A DNA stretch of 43,065 nucleotides from Capnocytophaga sp. Its GTDB lineage: Bacteria; Bacteroidota; Bacteroidia; Flavobacteriales; Flavobacteriaceae. Below the pieces are notes generated by a model. That model saw only the letters and a program-made list of their open reading frames with translations. It searched no databases and was not told the origin of the DNA. Shown here piece after piece: positions 35,991 to 42,587 of the stretch. The translations under genes and the position numbers were made by a program. The stretch covers positions 1 to 43,065 of the forward strand of contig JAUNTM010000011.1 of NCBI GenBank assembly GCA_030538675.1. The letters are read 5' to 3'. Position 1 is the stretch's first letter, and every line of letters begins with the position of its first letter.

Positions 35991-37083
35991 AATAGTTTTT
36001 TGAAATTCCAAAGGTTTTTGAATAAAAATTTCTGGTTTTAATTCATACCATTTTTTAACAGCATCAAAAGGCGTTTTTACACCAAATTCTTTGCGTAGAC
36101 TTCCGTGCCGTCTTTGAAGATTGTAATAAACAAAAAATTTCGTCAATTCACATTTCATATGTTCTACATCTGTAAAATCTATTTTTGCAACTGTATTTGA
36201 TTTGATGATGCCGTTAAGCCTTTCAACCATTCCGTTAGTTTGTGGTTTCCTAGGCAATGTTAAACGATGCTCTATCTCATTAGCCTCGCATTTAATGTCT
36301 AACTTTGATTTTTTAGCACAGGCTTGACCTTTTTTTGACTTTAGGAGCTTATTTGTAAACTCAAGACCATTATCGGTTAAGATATGCGTAATTTTGAACG
36401 GAAAAAAAGACATGCACTTATCAAAAAAATCATCGGTAGAATCCGCAGATTTATTATCATAAACTTGATAGTACATAGTTCGTGTAGCTCTGTCTATTGC
36501 AACAAATAAATAATATTTAACTCCTTGAATTTTAGGGAGATAAGTAACGTCCAAATGAATAAAACCAGGCTCATATTCTTTAAACTTCTTTAGTTTTTCC
36601 CTTTGTTCTTTCGGTTTAGTACTCAAATTGTTACGTTTCAAACAACGATAAACGGTACTTCGCGTAACATTTTCAGCTGAAAACATTTCCGTAATTTCAT
36701 CAAGCGAAAACCAAGAAGAACGGCGGACAGAAATTATTAAATTTTCTTGCAATTGCGTAAGACTATAAGATAAATTTTTAGGACGTGAAGAAACATCATT
36801 TTGAAATGTGCGTTTTTTCCATTTGTGAACGGTCTGGACTGAAACGCCATATCTTTGTGATAGTTTTAGAAAACTTTCTTGAGAGCTCTGTATTTTTGTT
36901 CTTACATGGAAGTTTGTTTTTGCGTTAGCGTGATATGTTTGCATAGTGTTATTTGTTGGTTAAATTTTTGCTAACAAATAACGTACCAAAGGGAAAAAAA
37001 AGAAATAAGAAAATAAGTAATTCAGTTTTTCAGTACGCAGAAAAAAAAAGAAATAAGAAAATAGAGTTTTTAAGGTTGGGACA
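35936..37083 (-). mobile_element. IS481-family insertion sequence, about 1.15 kb
   Basis: The element holds one DDE transposase. Its proposed left end is TGTC (35936) or TGTTTCACAAC (35940-35950). The right end, read inward on the minus strand from 37083, is TGTCCCAACCTT. TGT ends are usual in IS481, and the two ends share TGT...CAAC. A 22-base AT-rich unit is repeated near the right end (36994-37015 and 37042-37063). No target duplication is seen: TTATTT borders the left end and ATAGAAA the right. This suggests that a neighbouring segment was deleted. Exact ends are uncertain by a few bases. Confidence 0.75.
35937..36944 (-). CDS. IS481-family transposase
   Basis: This 335-residue protein has an N-terminal helix-turn-helix (about 22-45, with LSQRYGVSVQTVHKWKKR) and a second helical unit (about 60-108). 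The DDE catalytic core has Asp132 (FIHLDVTYLPKIQG), Asp191 (ILTDNGLEFTN) and Glu241 (NGMVERLNGIIKS). FFVYYNLQRRHGSL is the typical C-terminal block. It looks intact and possibly active. Its stop codon at 35937 is at or just beyond the element end and overlaps the cas9 3' end by 54 bases on the opposite strand. Confidence 0.9.
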   Translation of the reverse strand: MQTYHANAKTNFHVRTKIQSSQESFLKLSQRYGVSVQTVHKWKKRTFQNDVSSRPKNLSYSLTQLQENLIISVRRSSWFSLDEITEMFSAENVTRSTVYRCLKRNNLSTKPKEQREKLKKFKEYEPGFIHLDVTYLPKIQGVKYYLFVAIDRATRTMYYQVYDNKSADSTDDFFDKCMSFFPFKITHILTDNGLEFTNKLLKSKKGQACAKKSKLDIKCEANEIEHRLTLPRKPQTNGMVERLNGIIKSNTVAKIDFTDVEHMKCELTKFFVYYNLQRRHGSLRKEFGVKTPFDAVKKWYELKPEIFIQKPLEFQKTILFLPCHSFSCIKQRCET

Positions 37084-37093
37084 ATAGAAAACA

Positions 37094-37128
37094 AAAAAAA
37101 GCCTTACCAATTACGATAAGACTTTTTT
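37094..37128 (-). terminator. Terminator of the accessory minus-strand operon
   Basis: On the minus strand, AAAAAAGTCTTA pairs with TAAGGCTTTTTT (one G-U wobble) around a 10-base loop. It sits 27 bases after the last accessory gene and only a few bases from the IS end, so it is native to the accessory block. Confidence 0.8.
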
Positions 37129-37154
37129 AAATAAAAATTAAATAAAACTTAAAA

Positions 37155-37529
37155 TTATATATAAAACTCCTCTATGATTTCACGAGTAGAACAGTCGTAA
37201 ACTCGCACTCGGTCAAAAACTTTTCCTTTTTGAATACACCAATCAATAGCATAATGTACATTGTCGACACTTTGCAAGTGGAACACTCTATTATTATCTA
37301 AGTACAATGTTATCGAATAGGGCGAATTATTATGTTTATAATACTGATTTTGAAATGTTTGCACAGTACCGCCGTTTCTTCTGTCAAATATGGCGTAAGC
37401 ATCAAATTTTATATTTTTAGCCGTTACCCAACGAATGGCACTATCTGTATTATGCACATAATGCAAGTATAAGACTCGATTGCCTTGATAGAAAAAAGAC
37501 ATACTAAAATCATTTTTTTTGCCTTTCAT
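37155..37529 (-). CDS. Protein of two internal 43-residue repeats, function unknown
   Basis: This 124-residue protein is made of two related units. Residues 17-59 begin NRVLYLHYVHNTDSAIRWVT and end near GGTVQTF. Residues 80-122 begin NRVFHLQSVDNVHYAIDWCI and end REIIEEF. The shared pattern is NRV, aromatic or His, V-N, AI-W, K, FD, D and a final hydrophobic-E/Q-F. Each unit probably forms a beta-alpha-beta type module. It has no signal peptide or membrane segment. It starts 20 bases before the end of the preceding gene and is last in the operon. I do not recognise the family. Confidence 0.7.
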   Translation of the reverse strand: MKGKKNDFSMSFFYQGNRVLYLHYVHNTDSAIRWVTAKNIKFDAYAIFDRRNGGTVQTFQNQYYKHNNSPYSITLYLDNNRVFHLQSVDNVHYAIDWCIQKGKVFDRVRVYDCSTREIIEEFYI

Positions 37530-37692
37530 ACCATTTAGCTCTCAATATAATGAATGTTAATATAAATGAAGATATTAACAAAAATATATAAAACAGTCCA
37601 ATAAAAAGCGGATAAAAAAAAATAAAAAAAAGGAAGTAAAGCCAATATTTCCGCTTGGCTTTACCAAACCAAGACAATAATTTTTCTGTCAT
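37510..37692 (-). CDS. 60-residue membrane protein
   Basis: The protein begins MTEKLLSWFGKAKRKYWLYF and has one long or two short hydrophobic spans (about 17-50), ending RAKWYERQKK. The lysine-rich patches at both ends suggest both termini face the cytoplasm. Its ATG overlaps the stop of the annexin-like gene (TAATG), and its end overlaps the next gene by 20 bases. No family recognised. Confidence 0.65.
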   Translation of the reverse strand: MTEKLLSWFGKAKRKYWLYFLFFIFFYPLFIGLFYIFLLISSFILTFIILRAKWYERQKK

Positions 37693-38165
37693 TATAATAT
37701 TTCGTTAAAGATAGGGTTAATAGCGCATAATTTACGGATTTCGGAAGCTTTTAACTCATTTACAAGCCAACCATTCAAGTCCATTTCTACGCCTAATATA
37801 TTTTTTTCCCCGAAGATTGCCGAATATTTTCGATTACCAAATTGATAATGCACAAGGGCGTAATCTTCTTTTGTCAAGTTTGCGAGCTCGGAATAAATAA
37901 CCTCCTCGTCCGTTCCCCAAAACGTGTTCATCGCAACAAACAATTTTTCGGCGATACTGCGGGCTTTCGTAGATGAGATTTTAGCACCTTTAATATTTCC
38001 GATAGGTGTAACGTTACTGACTACATTGGCATTTTGCTCACCGGGACTGCCTGCATTTTTGTACTTTTTCCAAAGTAGCCATAAAATAAAGATGACGAGA
38101 GCTACCCAAATTTCATATTTATATTTCTGATAAAAACCGCCTATTTTTGAAGTATATTTTTTCAT
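37692..38165 (-). CDS. Membrane-anchored annexin-like protein
   Basis: This 157-residue protein has one membrane span (about 16-33, YKYEIWVALVIFILWLLWKK) and a flexible linker. A segment of about 66-110 (KARSIAEKLFVAMNTFWGTD, EEVIYSELANLTKEDYALVH) resembles an annexin repeat, with GTDEEVIYSEL as the hallmark; annexin repeats bind calcium and phospholipid in eukaryotes. Such units also occur in small Bacteroidota mobile elements and phages, as I recall. The ATG overlaps the stop of the 28-residue ORF by one base. A structural or membrane-remodelling role is inference. Confidence 0.65.
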   Translation of the reverse strand: MKKYTSKIGGFYQKYKYEIWVALVIFILWLLWKKYKNAGSPGEQNANVVSNVTPIGNIKGAKISSTKARSIAEKLFVAMNTFWGTDEEVIYSELANLTKEDYALVHYQFGNRKYSAIFGEKNILGVEMDLNGWLVNELKASEIRKLCAINPIFNEIL

Positions 38166-38251
38166 TATTCGTCTTTTTTGTAATTTTTAACTGCATCCGC
38201 AAGCACTGGAAGCAAAAACAACAGCGCTATTATTCTGACAACTATCCACAT
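38165..38251 (-). CDS. 28-residue single-span membrane protein
   Basis: The frame MWIVVRIIALLLFLPVLADA then VKNYKKDE is almost wholly a hydrophobic helix with a charged C-terminus. Its TAA overlaps the ATG of the annexin-like gene as TAATG, and its ATG is 6 bases after the M15 peptidase stop. The tight spacing on both sides supports it as a real gene despite its size. It might be a holin-like or structural membrane peptide. Confidence 0.5.
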   Translation of the reverse strand: MWIVVRIIALLFLLPVLADAVKNYKKDE

Positions 38252-38257
38252 TTTTTT

Positions 38258-38743
38258 TTAGCCTAAATCTTCCCAAGTTGTGATATGTCCACGAATATCG
38301 TAATGCACGAAATTCTTGTACAAGCCAACGCCCCCCTTTGCAATTTTGCCCTCGTTCATGAGGCGTTTAATGGTGTCAAAGACTTTTTTAGGAAGTACGT
38401 TTTTAACTCTTATATCAGCGGCTTTTGCTTCCAAGTGAAGCGACTTTATTGCACCGCCGACATTGAAATTATGCATAAAAGTACGATAGCCAGAGTTTAT
38501 TACTATGGGGTTATTACCTAATTCCGCGCGGATGATTTCCAATTGTTCCGCCAATTTCTGGACATTAGGCTTTAAATCTTCGGGAACTGAAACGCCGTCT
38601 TTGCTGTCAAATTCAGCCCATTTAAAATGTTTGGTTATATTCCCTGCCGTTAACATGCGGACGGCTTTTTTTAGGGGATAATAAAAATACGCCATTACTA
38701 ATATAATTAGAATTAATACTATTGTTACTGTTTTCGCATTCAT
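38258..38743 (-). CDS. Membrane-anchored M15-type peptidase
   Basis: This 161-residue protein has an N-terminal membrane span (about 4-22), then a peptidase M15A-like domain (about 36-155). HFKWAEFDSKD opens the domain. VINSGYRTFMHN, SLHLEAKAADIRV with His103 and Asp110, and FVHYDIRGH with His147 fit the zinc ligands. M15 enzymes cut peptidoglycan peptide stems and serve as lysins in many Bacteroidota phages. The start at 38743 (MNAKTV) is the first ATG; a longer frame would use a rare start inside the terminator region. The 28-residue membrane protein follows immediately. Confidence 0.82.
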   Translation of the reverse strand: MNAKTVTIVLILIILVMAYFYYPLKKAVRMLTAGNITKHFKWAEFDSKDGVSVPEDLKPNVQKLAEQLEIIRAELGNNPIVINSGYRTFMHNFNVGGAIKSLHLEAKAADIRVKNVLPKKVFDTIKRLMNEGKIAKGGVGLYKNFVHYDIRGHITTWEDLG

Positions 38744-38776
38744 TTTTTTTTCTTTCTCGCAAATTTCAAGCAAAAA

Positions 38777-38806
38777 AAAAAGCCCGATTTAATAATCGAA
38801 CTTTTT
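38777..38806 (-). terminator. Terminator between the lipoprotein gene and the M15 peptidase
   Basis: On the minus strand AAAAAGTTCGATT pairs with AATCGGGCTTTTT (two G-U wobbles) and is followed by a long T run. The region 38807-38946 holds a 30-codon open stretch (YESFNEWNTCVDYSFDMLRM...) without ATG start, and nothing else I can name. Confidence 0.75.
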
Positions 38807-38946
38807 CAACAGTTTTTAAAGGATTTTTAAAAGCAAAAACATCTTTTATTAATGTAAACTACAAGTAGCTTGATATGAAATCATTCTAAGCATATCAAAA
38901 GAATAATCTACACAAGTATTCCATTCATTAAAACTCTCATAATAAA

Positions 38947-39258
38947 TTAATTAGGAAATGAAACCAAATGCTCACGTGTAACAGTAAAATTGCCTGTTTG
39001 TTCAGTAGGATAAATTAAGTAACCACTATTTTGTTTAACATACCAAATTATAAATGTACCCTCATCATATTTTCTAATAACATACTCTTTACCTTGAAGA
39101 ACAAAAACCTCTTTATCATCATTAAAATTGATAGTAACAGTATAAGGGCTTGAAGAATTGTTAGAAAATCTAACCTCATGTTTAGTTTTTACATTTAAAT
39201 CATCTTTGGAACAAGAAAATAAAAAGACTGACAGAAAAAGAAACATTAATTTTTTCAT
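38947..39258 (-). CDS. Small lipoprotein, function unknown
   Basis: This 103-residue protein begins MKKLMFLFLSVFLFSCSKDD with a clear lipobox and cysteine 16. The mature part is probably all-beta: EVRFSNNSSSPYTVTINFND and KEVFVLQGKEYVIRKYDEGT are alternating strands. It has its own -7 box (39286-39293) and a following terminator, so it is a one-gene unit inside the cluster. Perhaps it is a cargo gene such as an immunity or superinfection-exclusion lipoprotein; this is a guess. Confidence 0.72.
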   Translation of the reverse strand: MKKLMFLFLSVFLFSCSKDDLNVKTKHEVRFSNNSSSPYTVTINFNDDKEVFVLQGKEYVIRKYDEGTFIIWYVKQNSGYLIYPTEQTGNFTVTREHLVSFPN

Positions 39259-39285
39259 TACGATTTAATTTATTTGGTTAAAACG

Positions 39286-39293
39286 CAAAGTTA
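39286..39293 (-). promoter_or_regulatory. -7 promoter box of the small lipoprotein gene
   Basis: Plus-strand CAAAGTTA reads TAACTTTG on the minus strand, an exact TAnnTTTG match 27 bases upstream of the ATG at 39258. It overlaps the end of the 88-residue gene by one or a few bases downstream of that gene. Confidence 0.55.
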
Positions 39294-39297
39294 AAAA

Positions 39298-39564
39298 TTA
39301 TTTTCTATTAACAAAACAATCCCCTGTTAAAAACAAAAATAAAAGAAAAAAAGGAACTGAAATTATCAAATAGTACAACGAAAGCAAAAATAAATCTGAA
39401 ATCATTCTTTTGTTAAAAGCCGAAACCGAAGTATTATATAAATTACTTCTATTTATATCAATCATATAATCTATATATTCCTGGCGTTGCTTCTTAGCTT
39501 TAGAATCGGACGTAAGTAAGCCAACAGTAAAACTTGCCCAAGACATTACAAAATTAAAAACCAT
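39298..39564 (-). CDS. 88-residue membrane protein
   Basis: The protein starts MVFNFVMSWASFTVGLLTSD, has a charged middle (SKAKKQRQEYIDYMIDINRS) and ends with a strong span (about 55-80, SDLFLLSLYYLIISVPFFLL). One or two membrane segments are likely. It begins 4 bases after the preceding small gene's stop. No family recognised. Confidence 0.6.
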   Translation of the reverse strand: MVFNFVMSWASFTVGLLTSDSKAKKQRQEYIDYMIDINRSNLYNTSVSAFNKRMISDLFLLSLYYLIISVPFFLLFLFLTGDCFVNRK

Positions 39565-39568
39565 ATCA

Positions 39569-39736
39569 TTAACGTTTAATTGAATATTCTAAATTAGCTC
39601 TAAAACTTGACAAAGCACCGTTATAAATTTTATCCAAAGTATCTTTTGTGTAATACAATGAAATTTTAGAATATGCATAAAGGAATACAATAATCAAGTA
39701 ACACAATACAAACAATATATAATAACGCTTTTTCAT
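39569..39736 (-). CDS. 55-residue single-span membrane protein
   Basis: The frame MKKRYYILFVLCYLIIVFLY, AYSKISLYYTKDTLDKIYNG, ALSSFRANLEYSIKR has an N-terminal membrane anchor and a polar tail. Its ATG overlaps the stop of the 54-residue gene as ATGA, and the next gene starts 4 bases after its stop. The overlap supports it as real. Confidence 0.55.
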   Translation of the reverse strand: MKKRYYILFVLCYLIIVFLYAYSKISLYYTKDTLDKIYNGALSSFRANLEYSIKR

Positions 39737-39897
39737 TTTTCCAAAATACTTTTAGACGACAAGCCCTCAATAATTCTATAAAGAGAATCGTAGAGATAAA
39801 CAGATGAAGCCGAACGCATTAATAAATATTGCTCATAATATTTTTTTATCTGTAAAGACAAAATAAACGCTAATGGTATCAAGTAATATTTTTGCAT
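39733..39897 (-). CDS. 54-residue small protein with hydrophobic N-terminus
   Basis: The frame MQKYYLIPLAFILSLQIKKY, YEQYLLMRSASSVYLYDSLY, RIIEGLSSKSILEK has a short hydrophobic start and a polar helix. Its end overlaps the 55-residue gene by 4 bases (ATGA). The ATG is one base after the upstream 28-codon gene's stop. Shape is like its neighbour: membrane anchor plus polar tail. Confidence 0.5.
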   Translation of the reverse strand: MQKYYLIPLAFILSLQIKKYYEQYLLMRSASSVYLYDSLYRIIEGLSSKSILEK

Positions 39898-39898
39898 A

Positions 39899-39985
39899 TC
39901 AAAGTAATTTAACGCCTTTGTCTTTAGAAAATAAAATAAAGGCTAAAATCAAAAATCCAATTATTAAAAAATCCAAATAATCCAT
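39899..39985 (-). CDS. 28-residue single-span membrane protein
   Basis: The frame MDYLDFLIIGFLILAFILFS then KDKGVKLL is one membrane helix with a basic end. Its ATG directly abuts the TAA of the 250-residue gene, and the next gene begins one base after its stop. Tight packing is the main support. Confidence 0.45.
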   Translation of the reverse strand: MDYLDFLIIGFLILAFILFSKDKGVKLL

Positions 39986-40738
39986 TTAGTTGTAAAATTT
40001 ATTGTTGTCAGTAACGATTAATTTAAGTAATGAAGTAAATTCATCTAATTTAGTTTTATCTTTAAAATACACTACAGCTCTCAAATTATGACTTATATAA
40101 TCTAAAGAAAAACCAAACTGCCCGACATTTCTATCAACAAAATTAGCGTCATATATAACAACATAATTACCAACAATTCTATATCTTACATGCTTTAAGT
40201 CAGCAACTAAAGACATATTTTTTTCTAAATAGGTTTTAAACTGGAGAGAAGAACCGCCACCGAAAAGAAATTCCGCTAAATTAAAAAATGATACGCCATC
40301 ATTCATATGTTTAGTAGAATCTTTGAAAATGCCATTAACAAAAAACTCATATTTCACAGTTAAAGACGAAAATAAAGAATTAACACGTTTGTTAAAGTCA
40401 TTTTTCTGGAAATCAGCAATTTTAAAAGGGAGCAAAGAACCAAAAACATTATTAATTCTGTCACGATAAATGGAAAAATCAAAATCCAACTTCTTAAGTT
40501 CCTTAAAATCGAGTTCAGCTAACAAAGCTTGCGTTTCAACGATTTGGACGTATTCAGAAGTTTTTAAATGACCGTCATAAACTCTAATCAAGACATCAAA
40601 ATAATCTTTAGAATAAACTTGCTCGGGCTTTTCTTTTGACTTAAAGAACCAAAGAAAAAGAACAAGTAAAATTACAATCACTAAAATTATTATCTTATTA
40701 CGCCGTTTCTTTCTCTCTTTTAACTCTCTATCATTCAT
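39986..40738 (-). CDS. Membrane-anchored protein, third member of a tandem family
   Basis: This 250-residue protein has a lysine/arginine-rich start (MNDRELKERKKRRNK), one membrane span (about 16-33) and a soluble domain of about 210 residues. Its C-terminal block LRAVVYFKDKTKLDEFTSLL matches the ends of the two upstream proteins (RSVVFRDKAKGLAFYQKVKE and RSFVFKDKNKGIEFNNKLVS). It is the most divergent of the three. The soluble domain probably lies outside the inner membrane. No known family recognised. Confidence 0.7.
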   Translation of the reverse strand: MNDRELKERKKRRNKIIILVIVILLVLFLWFFKSKEKPEQVYSKDYFDVLIRVYDGHLKTSEYVQIVETQALLAELDFKELKKLDFDFSIYRDRINNVFGSLLPFKIADFQKNDFNKRVNSLFSSLTVKYEFFVNGIFKDSTKHMNDGVSFFNLAEFLFGGGSSLQFKTYLEKNMSLVADLKHVRYRIVGNYVVIYDANFVDRNVGQFGFSLDYISHNLRAVVYFKDKTKLDEFTSLLKLIVTDNNKFYN

Positions 40739-40742
40739 AGTT

Positions 40743-40847
40743 TTAATCTTTTTTAGTTTGAAAAAATATCACAAGCCCCAAGATGACAACCGCCACAATG
40801 CGGAATATTTTATCGTATAATTTCTCTCTGTTTACTTTGTTTTTCAT
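40743..40847 (-). CDS. 34-residue single-span membrane protein
   Basis: The frame MKNKVNREKLYDKIFRIVAV, VILGLVIFFQTKKD has a basic N-terminus and one span. It lies between two members of the three-paralog family, 4 bases from the next gene and 14 from the previous one. Small size keeps confidence moderate. Confidence 0.45.
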   Translation of the reverse strand: MKNKVNREKLYDKIFRIVAVVILGLVIFFQTKKD

Positions 40848-40861
40848 AGTTATTTTTTTAA

Positions 40862-41608
40862 TTAAGAGGGTTTAGCCGTGTTATAATCAACAAGAGACAC
40901 TAATTTATTATTAAATTCAATACCTTTATTTTTATCTTTAAAAACAAAAGACCTAGCATAAGATAAAACAAAAGGATTTTGTGAAGTATCAACATAAAAA
41001 ATATTAGAAACAGGGTAATTATTCACATAACCACCAAAGCAAAGAATATTTTTAGGAGAAAAAATAAAAACATCATCTAAATAAACAACATCCGAATAAG
41101 AAAAAGATACATTTTCAAAATACCTACGTTCTAAAAATACATCCCTATTAGCAAGCATTTTATGAGCATAACAAAAAACATTCTTTCCATGAATATACGA
41201 ATTAAATAAATCAGAAACAGAACCAAAATCTATATCACGAACTTTATAAACAGGAAAAACAGGCTTTAAACTTCCATAAGATTTAACTATGAAATCATAT
41301 TCAGGAAGAAGAGTCTTACCTTCATACCAAGTATTATATATAATAACATCAACATCACTATTATTAAATTCATGAGAAAAAGTAGGTATATCAAAAGGAA
41401 AACTAAACAGAACATTCTCTATTTCTGTTTCCTCTGTTTCCGTTTCCTCTGTTTCCGATTCTACAAAATAAACTGTAGAATCACAAGCACGACCGTAATT
41501 TTTCAAATAATCATCTGCCGTCATATCAAAATTTTCGGGTTTTTCACCGAAATACTTCGCATAAGAGAGCAAAAAAACCAATAAAAACAAAAATACCATA
41601 ACCACCAT
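40862..41608 (-). CDS. Membrane-anchored protein, second member of a tandem family
   Basis: This 248-residue protein has an N-terminal membrane span (VVMVFLFLLVFLLSYAKYFG), a Glu/Thr run (SETEETETEETEIE, about 50-63) and a soluble domain. DVIIYNTWYEGKTLLPEYDF and FNSYIHGKNVFCYAHK match the upstream paralog (DFIIYDVWYNDK and EYISGKNALYYGLR), and the end RSFVFKDKNKGIEF matches too. The ATG at 41608 lies one base after the upstream stop (TAATATG); a longer frame would need a TTG. The E/T codon run comes from short tandem DNA repeats (41410-41460). Confidence 0.7.
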   Translation of the reverse strand: MVVMVFLFLLVFLLSYAKYFGEKPENFDMTADDYLKNYGRACDSTVYFVESETEETETEETEIENVLFSFPFDIPTFSHEFNNSDVDVIIYNTWYEGKTLLPEYDFIVKSYGSLKPVFPVYKVRDIDFGSVSDLFNSYIHGKNVFCYAHKMLANRDVFLERRYFENVSFSYSDVVYLDDVFIFSPKNILCFGGYVNNYPVSNIFYVDTSQNPFVLSYARSFVFKDKNKGIEFNNKLVSLVDYNTAKPS

Positions 41609-41609
41609 A

Positions 41610-42353
41610 TTACACAATTTTATAGTCTAACAATTCCTTTACTTTTTGATAAAACGCCAAGCCTTTGGCTTTATCACGGAAAACGACAGAACGATTTATA
41701 CCAATAGCGTGGGGATTTCTGTAAGTTTGAACAAAGAAAAAAGAAACCAAATAATAACCGTCAATTTCCGCACCTTTTACAGTTTGATTTGTTGATGAAA
41801 CCAAGGCAGTTGAAAAAGCGATATTAGAAACATTAACGTAAATCGCACCATTAGAGTAGTTTGAAGAAACATTTTGTTCATACTTTCTGCCTAATGACGA
41901 CTGTGTTTTTTCGGGATTATCATATCTCAAACCGTAATACAAAGCATTTTTTCCCGAAATGTATTCATTAGCCAACGCTTTCATGTCTTCAACGAGAAAA
42001 CCGTCACGGAGCTTTGCCAACGGTTCGGTAAGGACGTAACCGCCAAAGGCTCTTTTTATAAATTCATATTCTGGCTCGGTAACATGAATTTTGTCATTAT
42101 ACCAAACATCGTAAATTATAAAATCAGCGTTTGTGCTTTTAAAATCTTCCGAAAAAGACGGCACGACAGAAGCGCCTGACAAAGGCGAATTATCGGGCAT
42201 TGTTTCGGGCTTACTTTCTGTTTTATTTTCGTTTTTTTTCTTTCCGAAAAAAGTAAAATAAAACAAAAGCAACAATAATATAATTATCGTAACTCTGTAA
42301 AACATTCGGGGTTTGTCAAAATTGCCCTTTTTTATTTCGTTTATTTCTTCCAT
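41610..42353 (-). CDS. Membrane-anchored protein, first member of a tandem family
   Basis: This 247-residue protein begins MEEINEIKKGNFDKPRMFYR, has one span (about 21-38, VTIIILLLLLFYFTFFG), a polar linker rich in Lys, Glu and Pro, and a soluble domain. The start at 42353 is chosen because a longer frame to 42416 would use TTG and read through the terminator hairpin at 42372-42402. The domain has FIIYDVWYND, YEFIKRAFGG, NEYISGKNALYYG and ends RSVVFRDKAKGLAF. One base separates it from the next paralog. No known family recognised. Confidence 0.72.
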   Translation of the reverse strand: MEEINEIKKGNFDKPRMFYRVTIIILLLLLFYFTFFGKKKNENKTESKPETMPDNSPLSGASVVPSFSEDFKSTNADFIIYDVWYNDKIHVTEPEYEFIKRAFGGYVLTEPLAKLRDGFLVEDMKALANEYISGKNALYYGLRYDNPEKTQSSLGRKYEQNVSSNYSNGAIYVNVSNIAFSTALVSSTNQTVKGAEIDGYYLVSFFFVQTYRNPHAIGINRSVVFRDKAKGLAFYQKVKELLDYKIV

Positions 42354-42365
42354 TTTAAAATTAAA

Positions 42366-42402
42366 TTTAAAAAATCCGTACCGCAAAAAACGATACGGAT
42401 TT
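42366..42402 (-). terminator. Terminator upstream of the three-paralog genes
   Basis: AAATCCGTA (42372-42380) and TACGGATTT (42394-42402) are perfect 9-base arms. On the minus strand the hairpin ends in six T. It separates the two genes on its right from the long run of genes on its left, and may only partly stop transcription. Confidence 0.75.
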
Positions 42403-42427
42403 CCACTAACCAACAAATTAAAAAAAA

Positions 42428-42559
42428 CTAATCAACCTTACGACCAACAGTACCGTCGCCGTTCAAATCACGCTTAACAAGCGTCTCCAAAATCGGCATA
42501 ATTACCGTTACAATGTCTTGCAGGACTTTAAAAATCGTGTATACTTTCGTTACATTCAT
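42428..42559 (-). CDS. 43-residue protein with an EF-hand-like acidic loop
   Basis: The frame MNVTKVYTIFKVLQDIVTVI, MPILETLVKRDLNGDGTVGR, KVD has an amphipathic or weakly hydrophobic helix and then DLNGDGTVG, which matches the core of calcium-binding EF-hand or dockerin loops. It lies 28 bases after the 155-residue gene and ends 26 bases before a terminator. Calcium binding is inference from nine residues. Confidence 0.5.
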   Translation of the reverse strand: MNVTKVYTIFKVLQDIVTVIMPILETLVKRDLNGDGTVGRKVD

Positions 42560-42587
42560 ATCGCTATATTATTTAATTGATTACTAA

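Noticed and set aside
37084-37160. Continuation of cas9 on the far side of the IS
   Set aside because: The bases after the IS end are a terminator and the end of a minus-strand gene; no Cas9-like C-terminal sequence can be read.
38807-38946. Possible 30-codon frame YESFNEWNTCVDYSF... on the minus strand
   Set aside because: Protein-like but without an ATG, GTG or TTG start directly after the upstream stop; too weak to call as a gene.
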